The position numbers and the translations under genes were made by a program. From contig CAWJYO010000006.1 in assembly GCA_963847085.1 (NCBI GenBank), positions 124,001 through 188,000 on the forward strand: DNA of 64,000 nucleotides, read 5' to 3'. Shown here one piece after another: positions 1 to 10,521 of the stretch. The DNA comes from Ilyomonas sp963847085 (GTDB lineage: Bacteria > Bacteroidota > Bacteroidia > Chitinophagales > Chitinophagaceae). Under the pieces are notes generated by a model. It did no database searches, was not told where the DNA came from, and worked only from the letters and a program-made list of their open reading frames with translations. The first letter of the stretch is position 1, and the number at the start of each line of letters is the position of its first letter.

Positions 1-968
1 GCAACATCGCCATAATTAAACCAATAGCCATTGTTTTCTTTTCCCCGAAACAAAACAAACTGGTTGCTTACACCATTTAACGAATGTGCCGCAGAAAGCG
101 ACAATGTTGGATAATATTCGGCTTTGTAAGCATCGCGGTTGTACTGATACAGTTCGTCCTGCTTTTTTAAAATGCGGTATTCTGTGCGCTGCGTCATATC
201 AAGCGAATCCTCCGATAAAATATCCTGCGGATGAATGCTATCGAGTGCTACCTGCGGTATGCTTATCGAAGCAGAAATATCCATTCCCATATAATACTTT
301 AAAGCGTTTTCCTGTTGCGATAAAGCGTTTACAAGCTGCTGGCGTTGCGCTTTTAAATTGGATACCGATACCTGTGTTCTGTCAACATCAATCTTTTTTG
401 CCAAACCATTTTGGTATTGCCCGTTAATAATGTTATACACTTTGGTAGTATTGCTGATGTTGCTGTCAATCACTACAATATTTTGCCGTTGCACCATCAC
501 CTGGTAATAAGCCGTTGCCACCTGCTCGATGATTTGCTCATCGGTTAATTGTGCAGCCAACTGGTAATATTCGCCGGTTGATTTGGCTGCTTTCAATCCT
601 GTAAAGACAGATTGGTCGAATATTTTTTGATCGAGATTTACAGTTGATACGCTATTCCATGTTGTACCCGACGGAACCAGCAGCGTTTTGCCCGGCTGAC
701 CAATTAAGCTACCATCAAACACAAAGCTTTGCTTTTTGTATTGATCCAGCAGAGTACTGTTGATGCTTAACTGTGGCAAAGCGCGGGCACGGGTTTCGTC
801 AATTTTATAATTTCCGTTTTGCACATCCAGCGCGGCTTTGCGGGCTGAACTGCTGTATTTCAGTGCATATTGTAATGCATCTTTTAAAGAGAGTTGTTGC
901 TGGGCTTTTGCATTAAAAAAAACGAGCAAAACAAAACCCATTAAAATAGAACTGCGATAAAATTTCAT
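1..968 (-). CDS. TolC-family outer-membrane efflux protein (3' end beyond the window)
   Basis: The minus strand is open from an ATG at 968 to the window edge, giving about 322 residues of a family that is usually 430-480 long. The N-terminus is a signal peptide (MKFYRSSILMGFVLLVFFNA, then KAQ). The mature part begins with LSLKDALQYALK, a typical TolC/OEP opening, followed by long polar helices (for example QLTDEQIIEQVATAYYQVMV). TolC trimers form the outer-membrane duct of tripartite efflux pumps. The gene lies 52 bp downstream of a same-strand TetR gene, the usual regulator-first pump operon, so periplasmic adaptor and RND genes probably follow outside the window. The substrate cannot be told. 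Confidence 0.88.
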   Translation of the reverse strand, partial: MKFYRSSILMGFVLLVFFNAKAQQQLSLKDALQYALKYSSSARKAALDVQNGNYKIDETRARALPQLSINSTLLDQYKKQSFVFDGSLIGQPGKTLLVPSGTTWNSVSTVNLDQKIFDQSVFTGLKAAKSTGEYYQLAAQLTDEQIIEQVATAYYQVMVQRQNIVVIDSNISNTTKVYNIINGQYQNGLAKKIDVDRTQVSVSNLKAQRQQLVNALSQQENALKYYMGMDISASISIPQVALDSIHPQDILSEDSLDMTQRTEYRILKKQDELYQYNRDAYKAEYYPTLSLSAAHSLNGVSNQFVLFRGKENNGYWFNYGDV

Positions 969-1020
969 TGTGATAAAGTCTGTTTGGTGATCAGTAGTCA
1001 AATGAATAAAAGAAGATTGT

Positions 1021-1653
1021 TTAGTTCAAAGTTGTTTGCTTTTCAGCCATTTTAGTAATATATCTTTTCAAAATTCTTGCACCTTTCGGCGTTACAATGC
1101 CGCTTAAAAAATGGGTAACAATTTCCAATTCGGTATCAGCGATGCGGAATTGATGTGCCGGAAATAACTCGATGTTTGTGCCCAATAAAAGTGTAGCGAG
1201 CCGTAAACGCGTGATAATTTCAGGATTGATATCGCTGCGATACACTTCTTCTTTTATTCCGCGCTGTATGTTTTTTAGAATAGAATCATGAAGAAATTTG
1301 TTTTTGAATTCGGTAAATTTTGCAAACACTTCAGGATGATATTTTTCAAGATCGTACATCACATTTGGGTTCATGTTTTGCATGGTAGCGTTGAACGATT
1401 CTAAACTTAACAACACTTCATGTATTGCGTTCTGCCCCTGTTCAGATGCCACAAAACAATCCTCACGGCTTTTACAAATATGATGATTGAAGATCTGCAA
1501 CACCAGTTCGTTTTTGTCAGCAAACGATTGATAGATTGTTTTTTTAGAGATGCCCAGCCGCGCGGCAATTTCATCCATCGTGATGCTTTTAATGCCGTAT
1601 TTCTTAAACAATTCTTCTGCCTTCTCCAAAATTCTTTCCTGCACCGTTATCAT
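1021..1653 (-). CDS. TetR/AcrR-family transcriptional regulator
   Basis: A 210-residue protein with a classical TetR N-terminal helix-turn-helix at about residues 22-50 (ITMDEIAARLGISKKTIYQS, then FADKNEL). The rest is an all-helical ligand-binding and dimerisation domain without family-specific motifs. Length is normal for the family. It is followed 52 bp later by a TolC-like gene on the same strand, so it most likely represses its own efflux operon and is released by a pump substrate. That role is inferred from gene order. Confidence 0.88.
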   Translation of the reverse strand: MITVQERILEKAEELFKKYGIKSITMDEIAARLGISKKTIYQSFADKNELVLQIFNHHICKSREDCFVASEQGQNAIHEVLLSLESFNATMQNMNPNVMYDLEKYHPEVFAKFTEFKNKFLHDSILKNIQRGIKEEVYRSDINPEIITRLRLATLLLGTNIELFPAHQFRIADTELEIVTHFLSGIVTPKGARILKRYITKMAEKQTTLN

Positions 1654-1911
1654 GGCGGCAAAACTATGGAAACTTTTTTTGTAGTTTTAGTTTCTGACAA
1701 TTAAATGAAGATTAAAAGCCGGATTTTATATAAGCGGTAACACATATCTAATATCTCATTCCTTTTACTGATAAGGATTCAACAAAGCGATTGTTGCCAA
1801 TCGGCTGGTTTGCAAACAAGGCACAATCCCGCTTTTCCGGTATTTTAAAAAATCTTGGAACTTTTTTTGATTCGAAACATATAAAAGCTTTTACTATTTA
1901 ACCAAATTTTT

Positions 1912-4102
1912 ATGAAAAAACATTTACACGTATGGCTGACCGTTTTATCAGTCTTGGTTCTTCATGTTTCTTATGCACAAGTAACTTTAGTTTCAACAAA
2001 CACGCATCTTTCTAACGGCTTTATTTTACCAAACGGAGTTCCTCTATTAATAAATGATTCTTCTGGTCAGCTCTATACCACCAATGGTACTACTGCTACA
2101 TTAATAACTCCAAGTGTAATTGCCAATTCCGCCACTTCCGATTCAGGTTCATATATCGTTTATAAAAACCAGCTTTATTTTTTCGGGCCAGGACGCATCC
2201 AAGGATGTTGAACTATGGGCAACGGACGGCACTGCCGGCAACACAAGATTAATTAAAAATATATCCGCTTCCGGTTCTTCCGGTCCGGATAATTTCTTTG
2301 TGTTTAATAATACATTATACTTTACTGCCAACGATGGTGTGCATGGCCGTGAACTCTGGCAAAGTGATGGTACGTCAAATAATACTACCCTCGTTGCCGA
2401 CATTGATGGTGCCGCTACAAGCAGTATTGATAATACCGTGAACTTTTTTCCAAATGGCAGTAATATTCTTTTCGTTGCCACGAATAAGAATGTAAAAGGC
2501 GTGTATAAGCTTACTTCTACCGGTGTATCGTTAATAAAAAATGATTTCACAGGCCGTATCAATTTAGGCACATTAATTACTACCGCAGCCATTGGTAATA
2601 AAACCATATTTACGGTAGACACAACCAAGCAAATAGGATATCTTGAGGGTGGGTTCCATCTCACGGATAGCACTGCACTGCAGATATGGTCAACAGATGG
2701 TACCAGCAGTGGCACTCAGTTATTGCATACTTTTATTACAAATTCTCCTGCCGGTGGGTTGTTAGGATTTATTACACCGTATTTAAAGACTTGGTATATT
2801 TTAGGTATGCAGATACTACAACTTCGGCTTTGTGGACAACAGACGGCACACCTGCCAATACTGTTTTGTTTAAAAGCTTTGAATGTAGATAAAATGATAG
2901 CTCATTGTATGGTTTGATTTACTCAACTGTAATTAATAACAAATTGTACTTTACAGAATATACTAAAGAAACAGGTGGCGAATTGTGGAGTACTGACGGT
3001 ACCGCAGCGAATACAACACTATTTAAAGATATCAATCCAGGACCTGGAAGCTCTCAACCTATTTTTTTAATCAATACAGCGGCTCTCTCAAAAATTTACC
3101 TTAAAGGCAATTCGGCAGGCTTTACCAGTCAACAGTTTTTTACTCCCTTTAATGGAAAGTACTATTTCACAGCGAATGATGGCACACATGGCAATGAACT
3201 TTGGAGCACGGATGGAACAAGCGCCAACACAAGTCTTGTAAAAGATATCAATTCGGGCAAAGGAGATGGAGTAAGTACCGGAGCAACTGCTTATTACACC
3301 AGTTCAGGTATTTATTTTACTGGCAACGATGGCAGTACTGGAAATGAACCCTGGGTAACCAATGGAACAGCCGCGGGCACCAATCTTGTTTACAATATTA
3401 ACCCTGACAGTTATTCCAATGGTGATACTATTATCAATAATTCCGATCCTTCGTATTTATTCATTTACAATAACCATCTTTTCCTCAATGCTGAAAGTGG
3501 CAATTCTTCTAATTTATACAAAATTGATCAATCGAATTCTGCATTGCCTGTAACCCTGCTTAGCTTTACAGCCTCTAAACAAACAGAATCTGTATTGCTC
3601 AACTGGATAACCACCAACGAAATTAACACGCATCATTTTAATGGTTGAGCGCAGTAATGATGGCATTCATTTCAGCTCCATCGGAACATTGGCAGCCTTA
3701 GGTAGCAGCACTTCAAAACATAGCTATCAGTTGAATGACGTAAGTGCCTTGCAAGCCGGTTCATCCATCCTGTATTATCGTTTGCAAACCGTTAATAAAG
3801 ATGGTTCTTACAGCTCTTCCAACGTGTTAACGGTGCGGTTACAAAACGGCTTATTCATGTTCACACTGTCGCCAAATCCGGTACGCAACCAGCTTACTGT
3901 TTCATTCGCTGTCGACAACGCTACACATGCTGTATTACGCATAACGGATGCAGATGGAAAGCCACTTTACCAACAAGCTTATTCTTCATTGTCTCAATCA
4001 TCCGTACAACAAAACATCAATGTTGAGAGGCTGACAAGAGGCGTTTATTTTATACAACTCATTACCGATAAAGAAACAAAAACACTCAGGTTTGTGAAAT
4101 AA
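1912..4102 (+). pseudogene. ELWxTDGT-repeat T9SS-secreted protein, broken tandem copy
   Basis: Start, signal peptide (MKKHLHVWLTVLSVLVLHVS), ELWxTDGT repeats and C-terminal sorting domain are all present, but no single frame is open. Compared by eye with the intact neighbour at 4511-6667, the lesions are: one extra T in a T6 run at 2178-2183; a 4-base loss near 2775; an extra A near 2881 with a 1-base loss near 2894; and an extra base near 3641. The intact copy reads HHFVVERS where this one reads HHFN-stop. The last ~460 bp and the terminator beyond are nearly identical to the neighbour, so the duplication is recent or still undergoing conversion. Either a decaying duplicate or a gene damaged by sequencing indels; the number of lesions favours decay. 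Confidence 0.85.
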
Positions 4103-4510
4103 TAAAAGAAAATCATCCTGCTAAAAACATCCGGCAAAACTTAGCTTCTGCCGGATGTTTTTTATTTATACCCTTTTTGTTTTTATGATAAAAACAAAAT
4201 GACTACTAATAGAAGCGTCAATTTTTTAAAGCTGTAATGGGCTTACATTAGATTGTGTTGACAACTACAGGGAAGGTTAATAAAGGTAGCAGCAATGCAA
4301 TGCCAGGCTTATCTCATGCCTTCTCATCTCTTTCTCTTTGCTGTATCTTAACATCTAAACCCATCCTCTTCTTGGTGTCACTACGCTCATATATAATCTC
4401 TGCAAACAAAAGAAAGCAGAGAAGAATCATTTTTCAGCGTTTATAAGAACCATTACTAAAATCAGGGTTTGTAAACTCAAAAAATTCTACTTTTATAAAA
4501 ACTTCATAAC
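4103..4510. other. Intergenic spacer between the tandem paralogs
   Basis: About 400 bp. It holds a terminator hairpin just after the first copy and a downstream stretch (around 4200-4255) that resembles the sequence downstream of the second copy (around 6800-6850), so the duplicated unit includes its 3' flank. An open frame at 4255-4446 has no start context or recognisable product and is not called. The promoter of the second copy should lie in the last 100 bp; no convincing -33/-7 pair was seen. Confidence 0.5.
4123..4163 (+). terminator. Intrinsic terminator after the broken paralog
   Basis: An 11-bp perfect stem (AACATCCGGCA at 4126-4136 pairing with TGCCGGATGTT at 4149-4159) with a 12-nt loop, preceded by an A run and followed by T6. 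An almost identical hairpin follows the second paralog. Confidence 0.85.
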
Positions 4511-6667
4511 ATGAAAACCCATCTACGCTTATTGCTGAGCGTTGCATCAGCATTTATCTTTCATTTTTCCTATGCCCAGGTAACGTTAGTTTCCAGCAAC
4601 ACTAATATTTCAAGTGGCGTTGTAATGCCAAACGGTATTCCATTATTATCAAGCCGTTCGGGACAAATATATACTACCAATGGTACCACAGCATCAGTGT
4701 TAACTACGATTGTAACCTCTCCTCTCGATTCGGGGTCGGCCATTATTTATAAAAACCAGCTATATTTTTCTGGTAAGAATACATCCGGCGATGTAGAGCT
4801 TTGGGCAACCGATGGCACTGCCGGTAATACCACACTCATTAAAAATATATCTGCTTCAGGATCATCTTTTCCGCACAATCTTTTTGTATTTAATAATACA
4901 CTATACTTTACAGCCGACGATGGTGTAAATGGTCGCGAACTTTGGAGCAGCGACGGTACCTCAAATAATACCAACCTCGTGGCTAATATTGATAATGCCT
5001 CCACAAGCAGCATTTCGTTTGATGCAACTTTTTTTCAAAATGGCAGCAATGTTTTTTTTCTTGCCAGTGTTAACAATGTAGAAGGCTTGTACAAACTCAC
5101 ATCAGGAGGCGTATCGCTGGTAAAAAATGATTTTGTAGGCACGATAAACTTAAACAGATTAGTAAGTACTGCAGCGGTTGGTAGCAAAACAGTATTTACG
5201 GTAGATACAAGCAAATTAATAATAGATATCAATACCCAAACTTTTAAAGACAGTATTGCAGTTCAGGTCTGGTCAACCGATGGAACAAACAGCGGCACTC
5301 AATTACTGCATACTTTTATTTCCAATTCTCCGGTTAGCGAGTTTATTACGCCGGTTTTATTTAATGGGTTACTTTATTTTAAACTTGCAGATACTACAAC
5401 TTCAGCCATCTGGACAACCGATGGCACACCCGGCAATACGGTTTTATTTAAGAGCTTTGATGTTGATAAAAGCGATAGTTCATTGTTTGGTTTGGCATTC
5501 TCTGCTATCATTAATAATAAACTTTACTTTTCAGCTTATTCTAAACAATCGGGAGGAGAATTATGGACTACTGATGGTACAGCCGCCAATACAACTTTAT
5601 TTAAAGATATTAACCCGGGACCCGGAAGCTCGCAAGTCTATTTTGTTTTTAATACTGCTGCTTTAACAAGATACTATACCGGTAATAACAATTCAAATTT
5701 TTCTTACCAGCAATTTTTTACTCCTTTTAATGGCAAGTTTTATTTTACAGCTAATGACGGTACACATGGAACTGAACTTTGGAGCACTGATGGAACGGCT
5801 GGTAACACAAGCCTTGTAAAGGACATTAACCCGGGCAGCGGAAATGGAATGGGTGATGTATTAGAAGCTTTTTATACAAACTCCGGTATCTATTTCTCGG
5901 CTGATGATGGAACCACAGGCAAGGAACCCTGGCTTACCAACGGCACCTCTTCAGGAACCAGCCTGGTGTATGATATTAAACCTGGAAAAGATAGCTCTTC
6001 CAATCCTTCGTATTTATTCATTTACAACAACCAGCTTTATTTCAATGCAGATAACGGCACTGGTGGAGGGGCAACCAGCTTATACAAAATCAATGGTTCA
6101 ACCTCTGCTTTGCCGGTAACACTTCTTACTTTTACCGCTTCCAAACAATCACAATCTGTGTTACTTGGCTGGATAACCACCAACGAAATTAACACGCATC
6201 ATTTTGTGGTTGAGCGTAGCACTGATGGCGTTCACTTCAGCGCCATCGGAACATTGGCAGCTTTGGGTAGCAGCAATACAAAGCACAGTTACCAATTGAA
6301 TGACGCAAGCGCAATGCAAGCCGGTTCATCCATCCTGTATTATCGTTTGCAAACCGTTAATAAAGATGGAACGCGCAGCTCTTCCAACGTGTTAACGGTG
6401 CGGTTACAAAACGATGTGTTCATGTTCACATTGTCTCCGAATCCGGTACGCAACCAGCTTACCGTTTCATTCTCTACCAACAATACAACAAACGCAATGT
6501 TGCGCATCGTTGATGTAAATGGTAAGCCACTTTACCAGCAAGCTTTTTCTTCGTTATCACAATCTTCTGTTCAACAAAACATTAATGTTGGGAAGCTAAC
6601 AAGAGGCATTTATTTTATACAACTGATTACCGATAAAGAAACAAAAACACTCAGGTTTGTGAAATAA
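4511..6667 (+). CDS. Secreted ELWxTDGT-repeat protein with T9SS type A sorting domain
   Basis: A 718-residue protein. A signal peptide (ending about residue 22, ...FHFSYAQ) precedes at least seven copies of a repeat centred on ELWxTDGTxxNTxLxKDI (variants ELWATDGT, ELWSSDGT, QVWSTDGT, AIWTTDGT, ELWTTDGT, ELWSTDGT, PWLTNGT), spaced 50-70 residues apart and probably forming a beta-propeller-like fold. A fibronectin-III-like region follows (LPVTLLTFTASKQ onward, about 535-640). The last ~75 residues (LSPNPVRNQLTVSF to TKTLRFVK) form a type A C-terminal sorting domain, which directs type IX export and surface attachment. The binding target is unknown. The intact member of a tandem pair. Confidence 0.9.
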   Translation: MKTHLRLLLSVASAFIFHFSYAQVTLVSSNTNISSGVVMPNGIPLLSSRSGQIYTTNGTTASVLTTIVTSPLDSGSAIIYKNQLYFSGKNTSGDVELWATDGTAGNTTLIKNISASGSSFPHNLFVFNNTLYFTADDGVNGRELWSSDGTSNNTNLVANIDNASTSSISFDATFFQNGSNVFFLASVNNVEGLYKLTSGGVSLVKNDFVGTINLNRLVSTAAVGSKTVFTVDTSKLIIDINTQTFKDSIAVQVWSTDGTNSGTQLLHTFISNSPVSEFITPVLFNGLLYFKLADTTTSAIWTTDGTPGNTVLFKSFDVDKSDSSLFGLAFSAIINNKLYFSAYSKQSGGELWTTDGTAANTTLFKDINPGPGSSQVYFVFNTAALTRYYTGNNNSNFSYQQFFTPFNGKFYFTANDGTHGTELWSTDGTAGNTSLVKDINPGSGNGMGDVLEAFYTNSGIYFSADDGTTGKEPWLTNGTSSGTSLVYDIKPGKDSSSNPSYLFIYNNQLYFNADNGTGGGATSLYKINGSTSALPVTLLTFTASKQSQSVLLGWITTNEINTHHFVVERSTDGVHFSAIGTLAALGSSNTKHSYQLNDASAMQAGSSILYYRLQTVNKDGTRSSSNVLTVRLQNDVFMFTLSPNPVRNQLTVSFSTNNTTNAMLRIVDVNGKPLYQQAFSSLSQSSVQQNINVGKLTRGIYFIQLITDKETKTLRFVK

Positions 6668-6687
6668 TAAAAGACAATCACCTTGCT

Positions 6688-6727
6688 AAAAACATCCGGC
6701 AAAACTTAGCTTCTGCCGGATGTTTTT
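6688..6727 (+). terminator. Intrinsic terminator after the intact paralog
   Basis: The same ACATCCGGCA/TGCCGGATGT stem, loop and T5 tract as at 4123-4163, which shows that the duplication extends past the stop codon. Confidence 0.85.
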
Positions 6728-7072
6728 GTTTGTTGTCGTTTTGCTCTTGCACAAAAACAAACGAAAACAAACCGTGTTGTTGCTTAAAAACAAATAAAAA
6801 CGACTACTTATAAAAGCTCAATTTTTTAAGCTCTGATAAGTTTATATTAATTGGGATTAACTTAGGATTAAATATAATGGCGCTTGTTTTTTAAGCATCA
6901 TCATCATTCTAACTTAGTGCTGTTATTGCTTGTAAAACAGAATGTTTAAAAAGCATAACATCAACTTCGAATAGTTCTCATGTGTTATACAGCCGGATGC
7001 AGTTTCTACTGTGTCCTTTTTTATTTTGTATAAAGAAGATACCCTACTTTTAAATCGTAAACAAACCACGAT
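6728..7072. other. Intergenic region upstream of the GH95 gene
   Basis: About 345 bp, AT-rich, with three copies of the short word (A)AAAACAAA between 6750 and 6805 and degenerate similarity to the region after the first paralog. No gene and no clear promoter consensus found. Confidence 0.5.
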
Positions 7073-9547
7073 ATGCGGCCACTTCTTCTCCTCTTCTTTT
7101 GTTTTTGCACTTATTTATTGTCTTCTGCACAAACTGAAAATAAACTGTGGTACGAACATCCCGCGAGCGTGTGGACGGAAGCTTTGCCTCTTGGCAACGG
7201 GCAATTTGGCGCAATGGTTTGGGGTGGCGTAAAAGACGAGTTGTTGCAACTGAACGATGCCACACTTTGGTCGGGCGGCCCTGTGAAGCACAACGTGAAT
7301 CCTGAAGCTAAAAATTTTCTGCCCAAAGCGCGTGCAGCCTTATTTAATAATAATCTTGACAGTGCAGAATATTACACAAAAAAAATGCAGGGCGTTTACT
7401 GTCAAAATTACCTGCCGCTTGGCGACGTACATATTCATCAGCTATTGCCGGAAGCCTTACCCACTGGCTATTACCGAGATTTAAACATAGCTAATGCAAC
7501 ATCAGTTACTACTTTTATCGTGAATGGAATTTCTTATAAAAGAGAAGTGTTTATTTCCCATCCGGCAGGAGTAATGATAATGCGCATAAGTGCCTCTAAA
7601 CCAAAGCAGCTAACATTGGATATTGGCTTGAAAAGTTTATTGCATTATCAAAACAAAATAGTTGGCAACAACGAACTCATTTTGCATGGTAAAGCGCCTG
7701 CCTACTCCGAACCGGGTTATGTAAACGGAGGACCAAAAGGTATTGTGTATGACGATACAACAGGCTGCAACGGAATGCGGTTTGAACTGCAAATGAAAGC
7801 TTCGGCAAAAGATGGAAACATAACAACCGACACGAGTGGCTTGCACATACAAAATGCTTCGGAAGTAATCTTGGTATTTTCTGAAGCAACCTCTTTTAAC
7901 GGCTTTGATAAATGTCCTGATAAAGAAGGTAAAGACGAACACGCAATCGCTTCTTCGCTTCTATCAAAAGCATCGTCTAAAACATATACTCAATTGTTGA
8001 ATGAACATCTTACCGACTATCATCAATTCTACAATCGGGTATCACTTCACATCAACGACAGCACTTCACAATCATCTTCTTTGCCAACCGATAGGCGTTT
8101 GATGGCTTATACAAAAAGCAATGATGATAATGGTTTGGAAGTGCTGTATTTTAACTATGGTCGTTATCTATTGATTGCTTCATCGCGAACACCGGATGCG
8201 CCTGCCAACTTGCAAGGAATCTGGAGTAAAGACATTCAACCGCCCTGGAGTTCCAATTATACTACCAACATCAATGTACAAATGAATTACTGGCCTATAG
8301 AAGAATGTAATTTATCTGAACTGCATCAGCCTTTGCTCAATTTAATTGAGCATTTATACAAAACAGGAAGTGCAACGGCTAAAGAATTTTACGGCGCAAA
8401 AGGTTGGGTAGTGCATCACAACTCTGATATTTGGGCTCTTTCAAATCCAGTTGGCAATAAAGGTGGCGGCGATCCGAAATGGGCCAACTGGAGCATGGGT
8501 GCCAACTGGTTGTGTCGCGATTTGTGGGAGCATTATTTATTCACGCAAAACCAAACGTTCCTGCGAGATACGGCTTATCCGCTAATGAAAGAAGCAGCGC
8601 GTTTTACTTTCGACTGGCTGGTGCCCGATGGCAGTGGACATCTTGTAACAGCACCTTCTGTTTCACCCGAAAATGTATATTACTACACAGATAAAAACGG
8701 CAATAAAAAACAAGGAGGCATTTCGGTTGCCACCACAATGGACATGAGCATTATCCGCGATTTGTTTCATCATCTAATTCAGGCTTCTGAATTATTGAAT
8801 GAAGATGCATCGCTTCGCGATTCCCTCATTCAAACCGAAAAACAACTCTATCCTTTGCAAATTGGTGCAAAAGGGAACTTGCAGGAATGGTACAAAGATT
8901 ATGAAGACGTAGAGCCGCATCATCGCCACACTTCGCACTTGTTTGGCTTGTATCCCGGCACAGAAATTTCGCCCCTCACAACACCTCAGTTTTCCGCAGC
9001 CGCAAAGAAAACATTAGAGCTTCGTGGCGATGATGGCACGGGCTGGAGTCTTGCCTGGAAAGTAAATTTTTGGGCGCGGTTGCTCGACGGTAATCATGCT
9101 TATCTATTGTTTAAAAAGCTGCTCCGTTATACAAGCGAAAGCAAAACCAATTACGGCGAGGGCGGTGGCGCTTATCCCAATTTGTTTGATGCGCATCCAC
9201 CGTTTCAGATTGATGGAAACTGGGGCGGAGCCGCGGGTATGGTTGAAATGCTTTTGCAAAGTGAAAATAACGAATTGTTCCTTTTACCCGCGTTACCCGA
9301 TGCGTGGAAACGCGGTGCTGCAAAGGGTTTGCGGGCACGCGGCGGTTTTGAAGTCGCCATGAATTGGGGCGAAAACAAACTTGCCAAAGCAACTATCCAA
9401 TCGCTGGCTGGCAATGTGTGCAATGTAAGAACGATGGTGCCGGTAACGGTTTCTTCGCTTGGTATTCATTCACAAAAATCAGACATAGGATATACGCTTT
9501 CGTTCAAAACAGAGAAAGGAAAAACGTATGAACTGAAAAGTGAATAA
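7073..9547 (+). CDS. Secreted GH95 alpha-L-fucosidase
   Basis: An 824-residue glycoside hydrolase family 95 enzyme (usual length ~750-830). A signal peptide (MRPLLLLFFCFCTYLLSSAQ) is followed by the N-terminal beta-sandwich opening LWYEHPASVWTEALPLGNGQ. By comparison with the 1,2-alpha-L-fucosidase AfcA, the likely active-site residues are N399 and N401 (TNINVQMNYWP), acid E533 (PSVSPENVYY) and D714 (QIDGNWGG); all are present. GH95 enzymes remove terminal fucose, or in some members L-galactose, from glycans by inversion. It should act in the periplasm or at the surface. No SusC/D pair is adjacent, so it is not in an obvious polysaccharide-utilisation locus. Confidence 0.93.
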   Translation: MRPLLLLFFCFCTYLLSSAQTENKLWYEHPASVWTEALPLGNGQFGAMVWGGVKDELLQLNDATLWSGGPVKHNVNPEAKNFLPKARAALFNNNLDSAEYYTKKMQGVYCQNYLPLGDVHIHQLLPEALPTGYYRDLNIANATSVTTFIVNGISYKREVFISHPAGVMIMRISASKPKQLTLDIGLKSLLHYQNKIVGNNELILHGKAPAYSEPGYVNGGPKGIVYDDTTGCNGMRFELQMKASAKDGNITTDTSGLHIQNASEVILVFSEATSFNGFDKCPDKEGKDEHAIASSLLSKASSKTYTQLLNEHLTDYHQFYNRVSLHINDSTSQSSSLPTDRRLMAYTKSNDDNGLEVLYFNYGRYLLIASSRTPDAPANLQGIWSKDIQPPWSSNYTTNINVQMNYWPIEECNLSELHQPLLNLIEHLYKTGSATAKEFYGAKGWVVHHNSDIWALSNPVGNKGGGDPKWANWSMGANWLCRDLWEHYLFTQNQTFLRDTAYPLMKEAARFTFDWLVPDGSGHLVTAPSVSPENVYYYTDKNGNKKQGGISVATTMDMSIIRDLFHHLIQASELLNEDASLRDSLIQTEKQLYPLQIGAKGNLQEWYKDYEDVEPHHRHTSHLFGLYPGTEISPLTTPQFSAAAKKTLELRGDDGTGWSLAWKVNFWARLLDGNHAYLLFKKLLRYTSESKTNYGEGGGAYPNLFDAHPPFQIDGNWGGAAGMVEMLLQSENNELFLLPALPDAWKRGAAKGLRARGGFEVAMNWGENKLAKATIQSLAGNVCNVRTMVPVTVSSLGIHSQKSDIGYTLSFKTEKGKTYELKSE

Positions 9548-9619
9548 TGAACAAAAACAAATTCTTTGTGAATCATACGTTCAGTTAATTTGCACACTTC
9601 TACTTTTTGTAAATAAAAT

Positions 9620-10402
9620 ATGATTATGATGAAAACATTTGCTCTTTTGTTTTGCCTCTTTTTATCTTTTTTTGTTTTTGCACAAAAACAGGCCACACAA
9701 TCATTTTATCAGATTTCAGTATATCATTACAAAGATCTTTCGCAGGAAAAAACCATCAACCAATATTTGCAAAACGCTTTGCTGCCTGCACTGCATCGCA
9801 TGAATATACAACCCGTTGGTGTGTTCACTTCTCTCTCCAATGATACTGCAGCCGACAAAACAATGTATGTTTTCATGCCTGTAAAATCGTTGGATGAAAT
9901 AGCTTCTCTCTCTTCCAAACTCAATGCTGATAATGCTTACAGCACAGCCGGAAAAGACTATTTAAATGCGGCTTTTAATGCTGCACCTTATACAAGAATG
10001 GAAACAATTTTATTGCAGGCTTTTCCGTTAGCGCCAACTATTCAGCAACCGCAATTGAAGTCGCCAAAAAAAGAAAGAGTGTATGAATTGCGCAGCTACG
10101 AAGGCGCAACCGAACAACTTCATGCCAGTAAATTAAAAATGTTTAATGTGGGTGATGAAGTAAGCATTTTTAAACGCCTGAATTTTAACGCAGTGTTTTA
10201 TGCTGAAGTGCTGGCTGGCAGTCATCAACCCAATTTGATGTACATGACAACCTTTGAAAACATGCCCGACCGCGAAGCGAAATGGAAGCTGTTTAACAAT
10301 GATGATGCGTTTAAAAAACTATTGGCTATACCTGAATATGAGCACAATGTTTCCAAAGCCGATATCATTTTTTTACGACCTGCCGATTACTCGGATTTGT
10401 AG
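9620..10402 (+). CDS. Secreted NIPSNAP-family protein
   Basis: Starts MIMMKTF; any of three in-frame ATGs (9620, 9626, 9629) could be used, and 9629 gives the cleanest signal peptide (MKTFALLFCLFLSFFVFAQ). The rest contains two ferredoxin-like halves of the NIPSNAP type; the second (YELRSYEGATEQLHASKLKM to ...IIFLRPADYSDL, about 150-260) is the more typical. The molecular function of bacterial NIPSNAP proteins is not established. It sits 72 bp after the fucosidase on the same strand and could be co-transcribed. Confidence 0.8.
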   Translation: MIMMKTFALLFCLFLSFFVFAQKQATQSFYQISVYHYKDLSQEKTINQYLQNALLPALHRMNIQPVGVFTSLSNDTAADKTMYVFMPVKSLDEIASLSSKLNADNAYSTAGKDYLNAAFNAAPYTRMETILLQAFPLAPTIQQPQLKSPKKERVYELRSYEGATEQLHASKLKMFNVGDEVSIFKRLNFNAVFYAEVLAGSHQPNLMYMTTFENMPDREAKWKLFNNDDAFKKLLAIPEYEHNVSKADIIFLRPADYSDL

Positions 10403-10521
10403 ATGATTATTTCAACCGGCCTTACTTACTAAACAATCTCTGGCTGCTTATTTGCGTTATACAACCAAATTCAAAGCAGCACCGCAGTTTATACATGCGG
10501 TTTTCTTTTTTACGATTGAAT

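Noticed and set aside
86..427. 113-residue plus-strand open frame
   Set aside because: It lies antisense to the TolC-like gene, which has a signal peptide and family motifs; the plus-strand product has no recognisable features.
4255..4446. 63-residue open frame between the tandem paralogs
   Set aside because: No start context, no family, composition like non-coding sequence.
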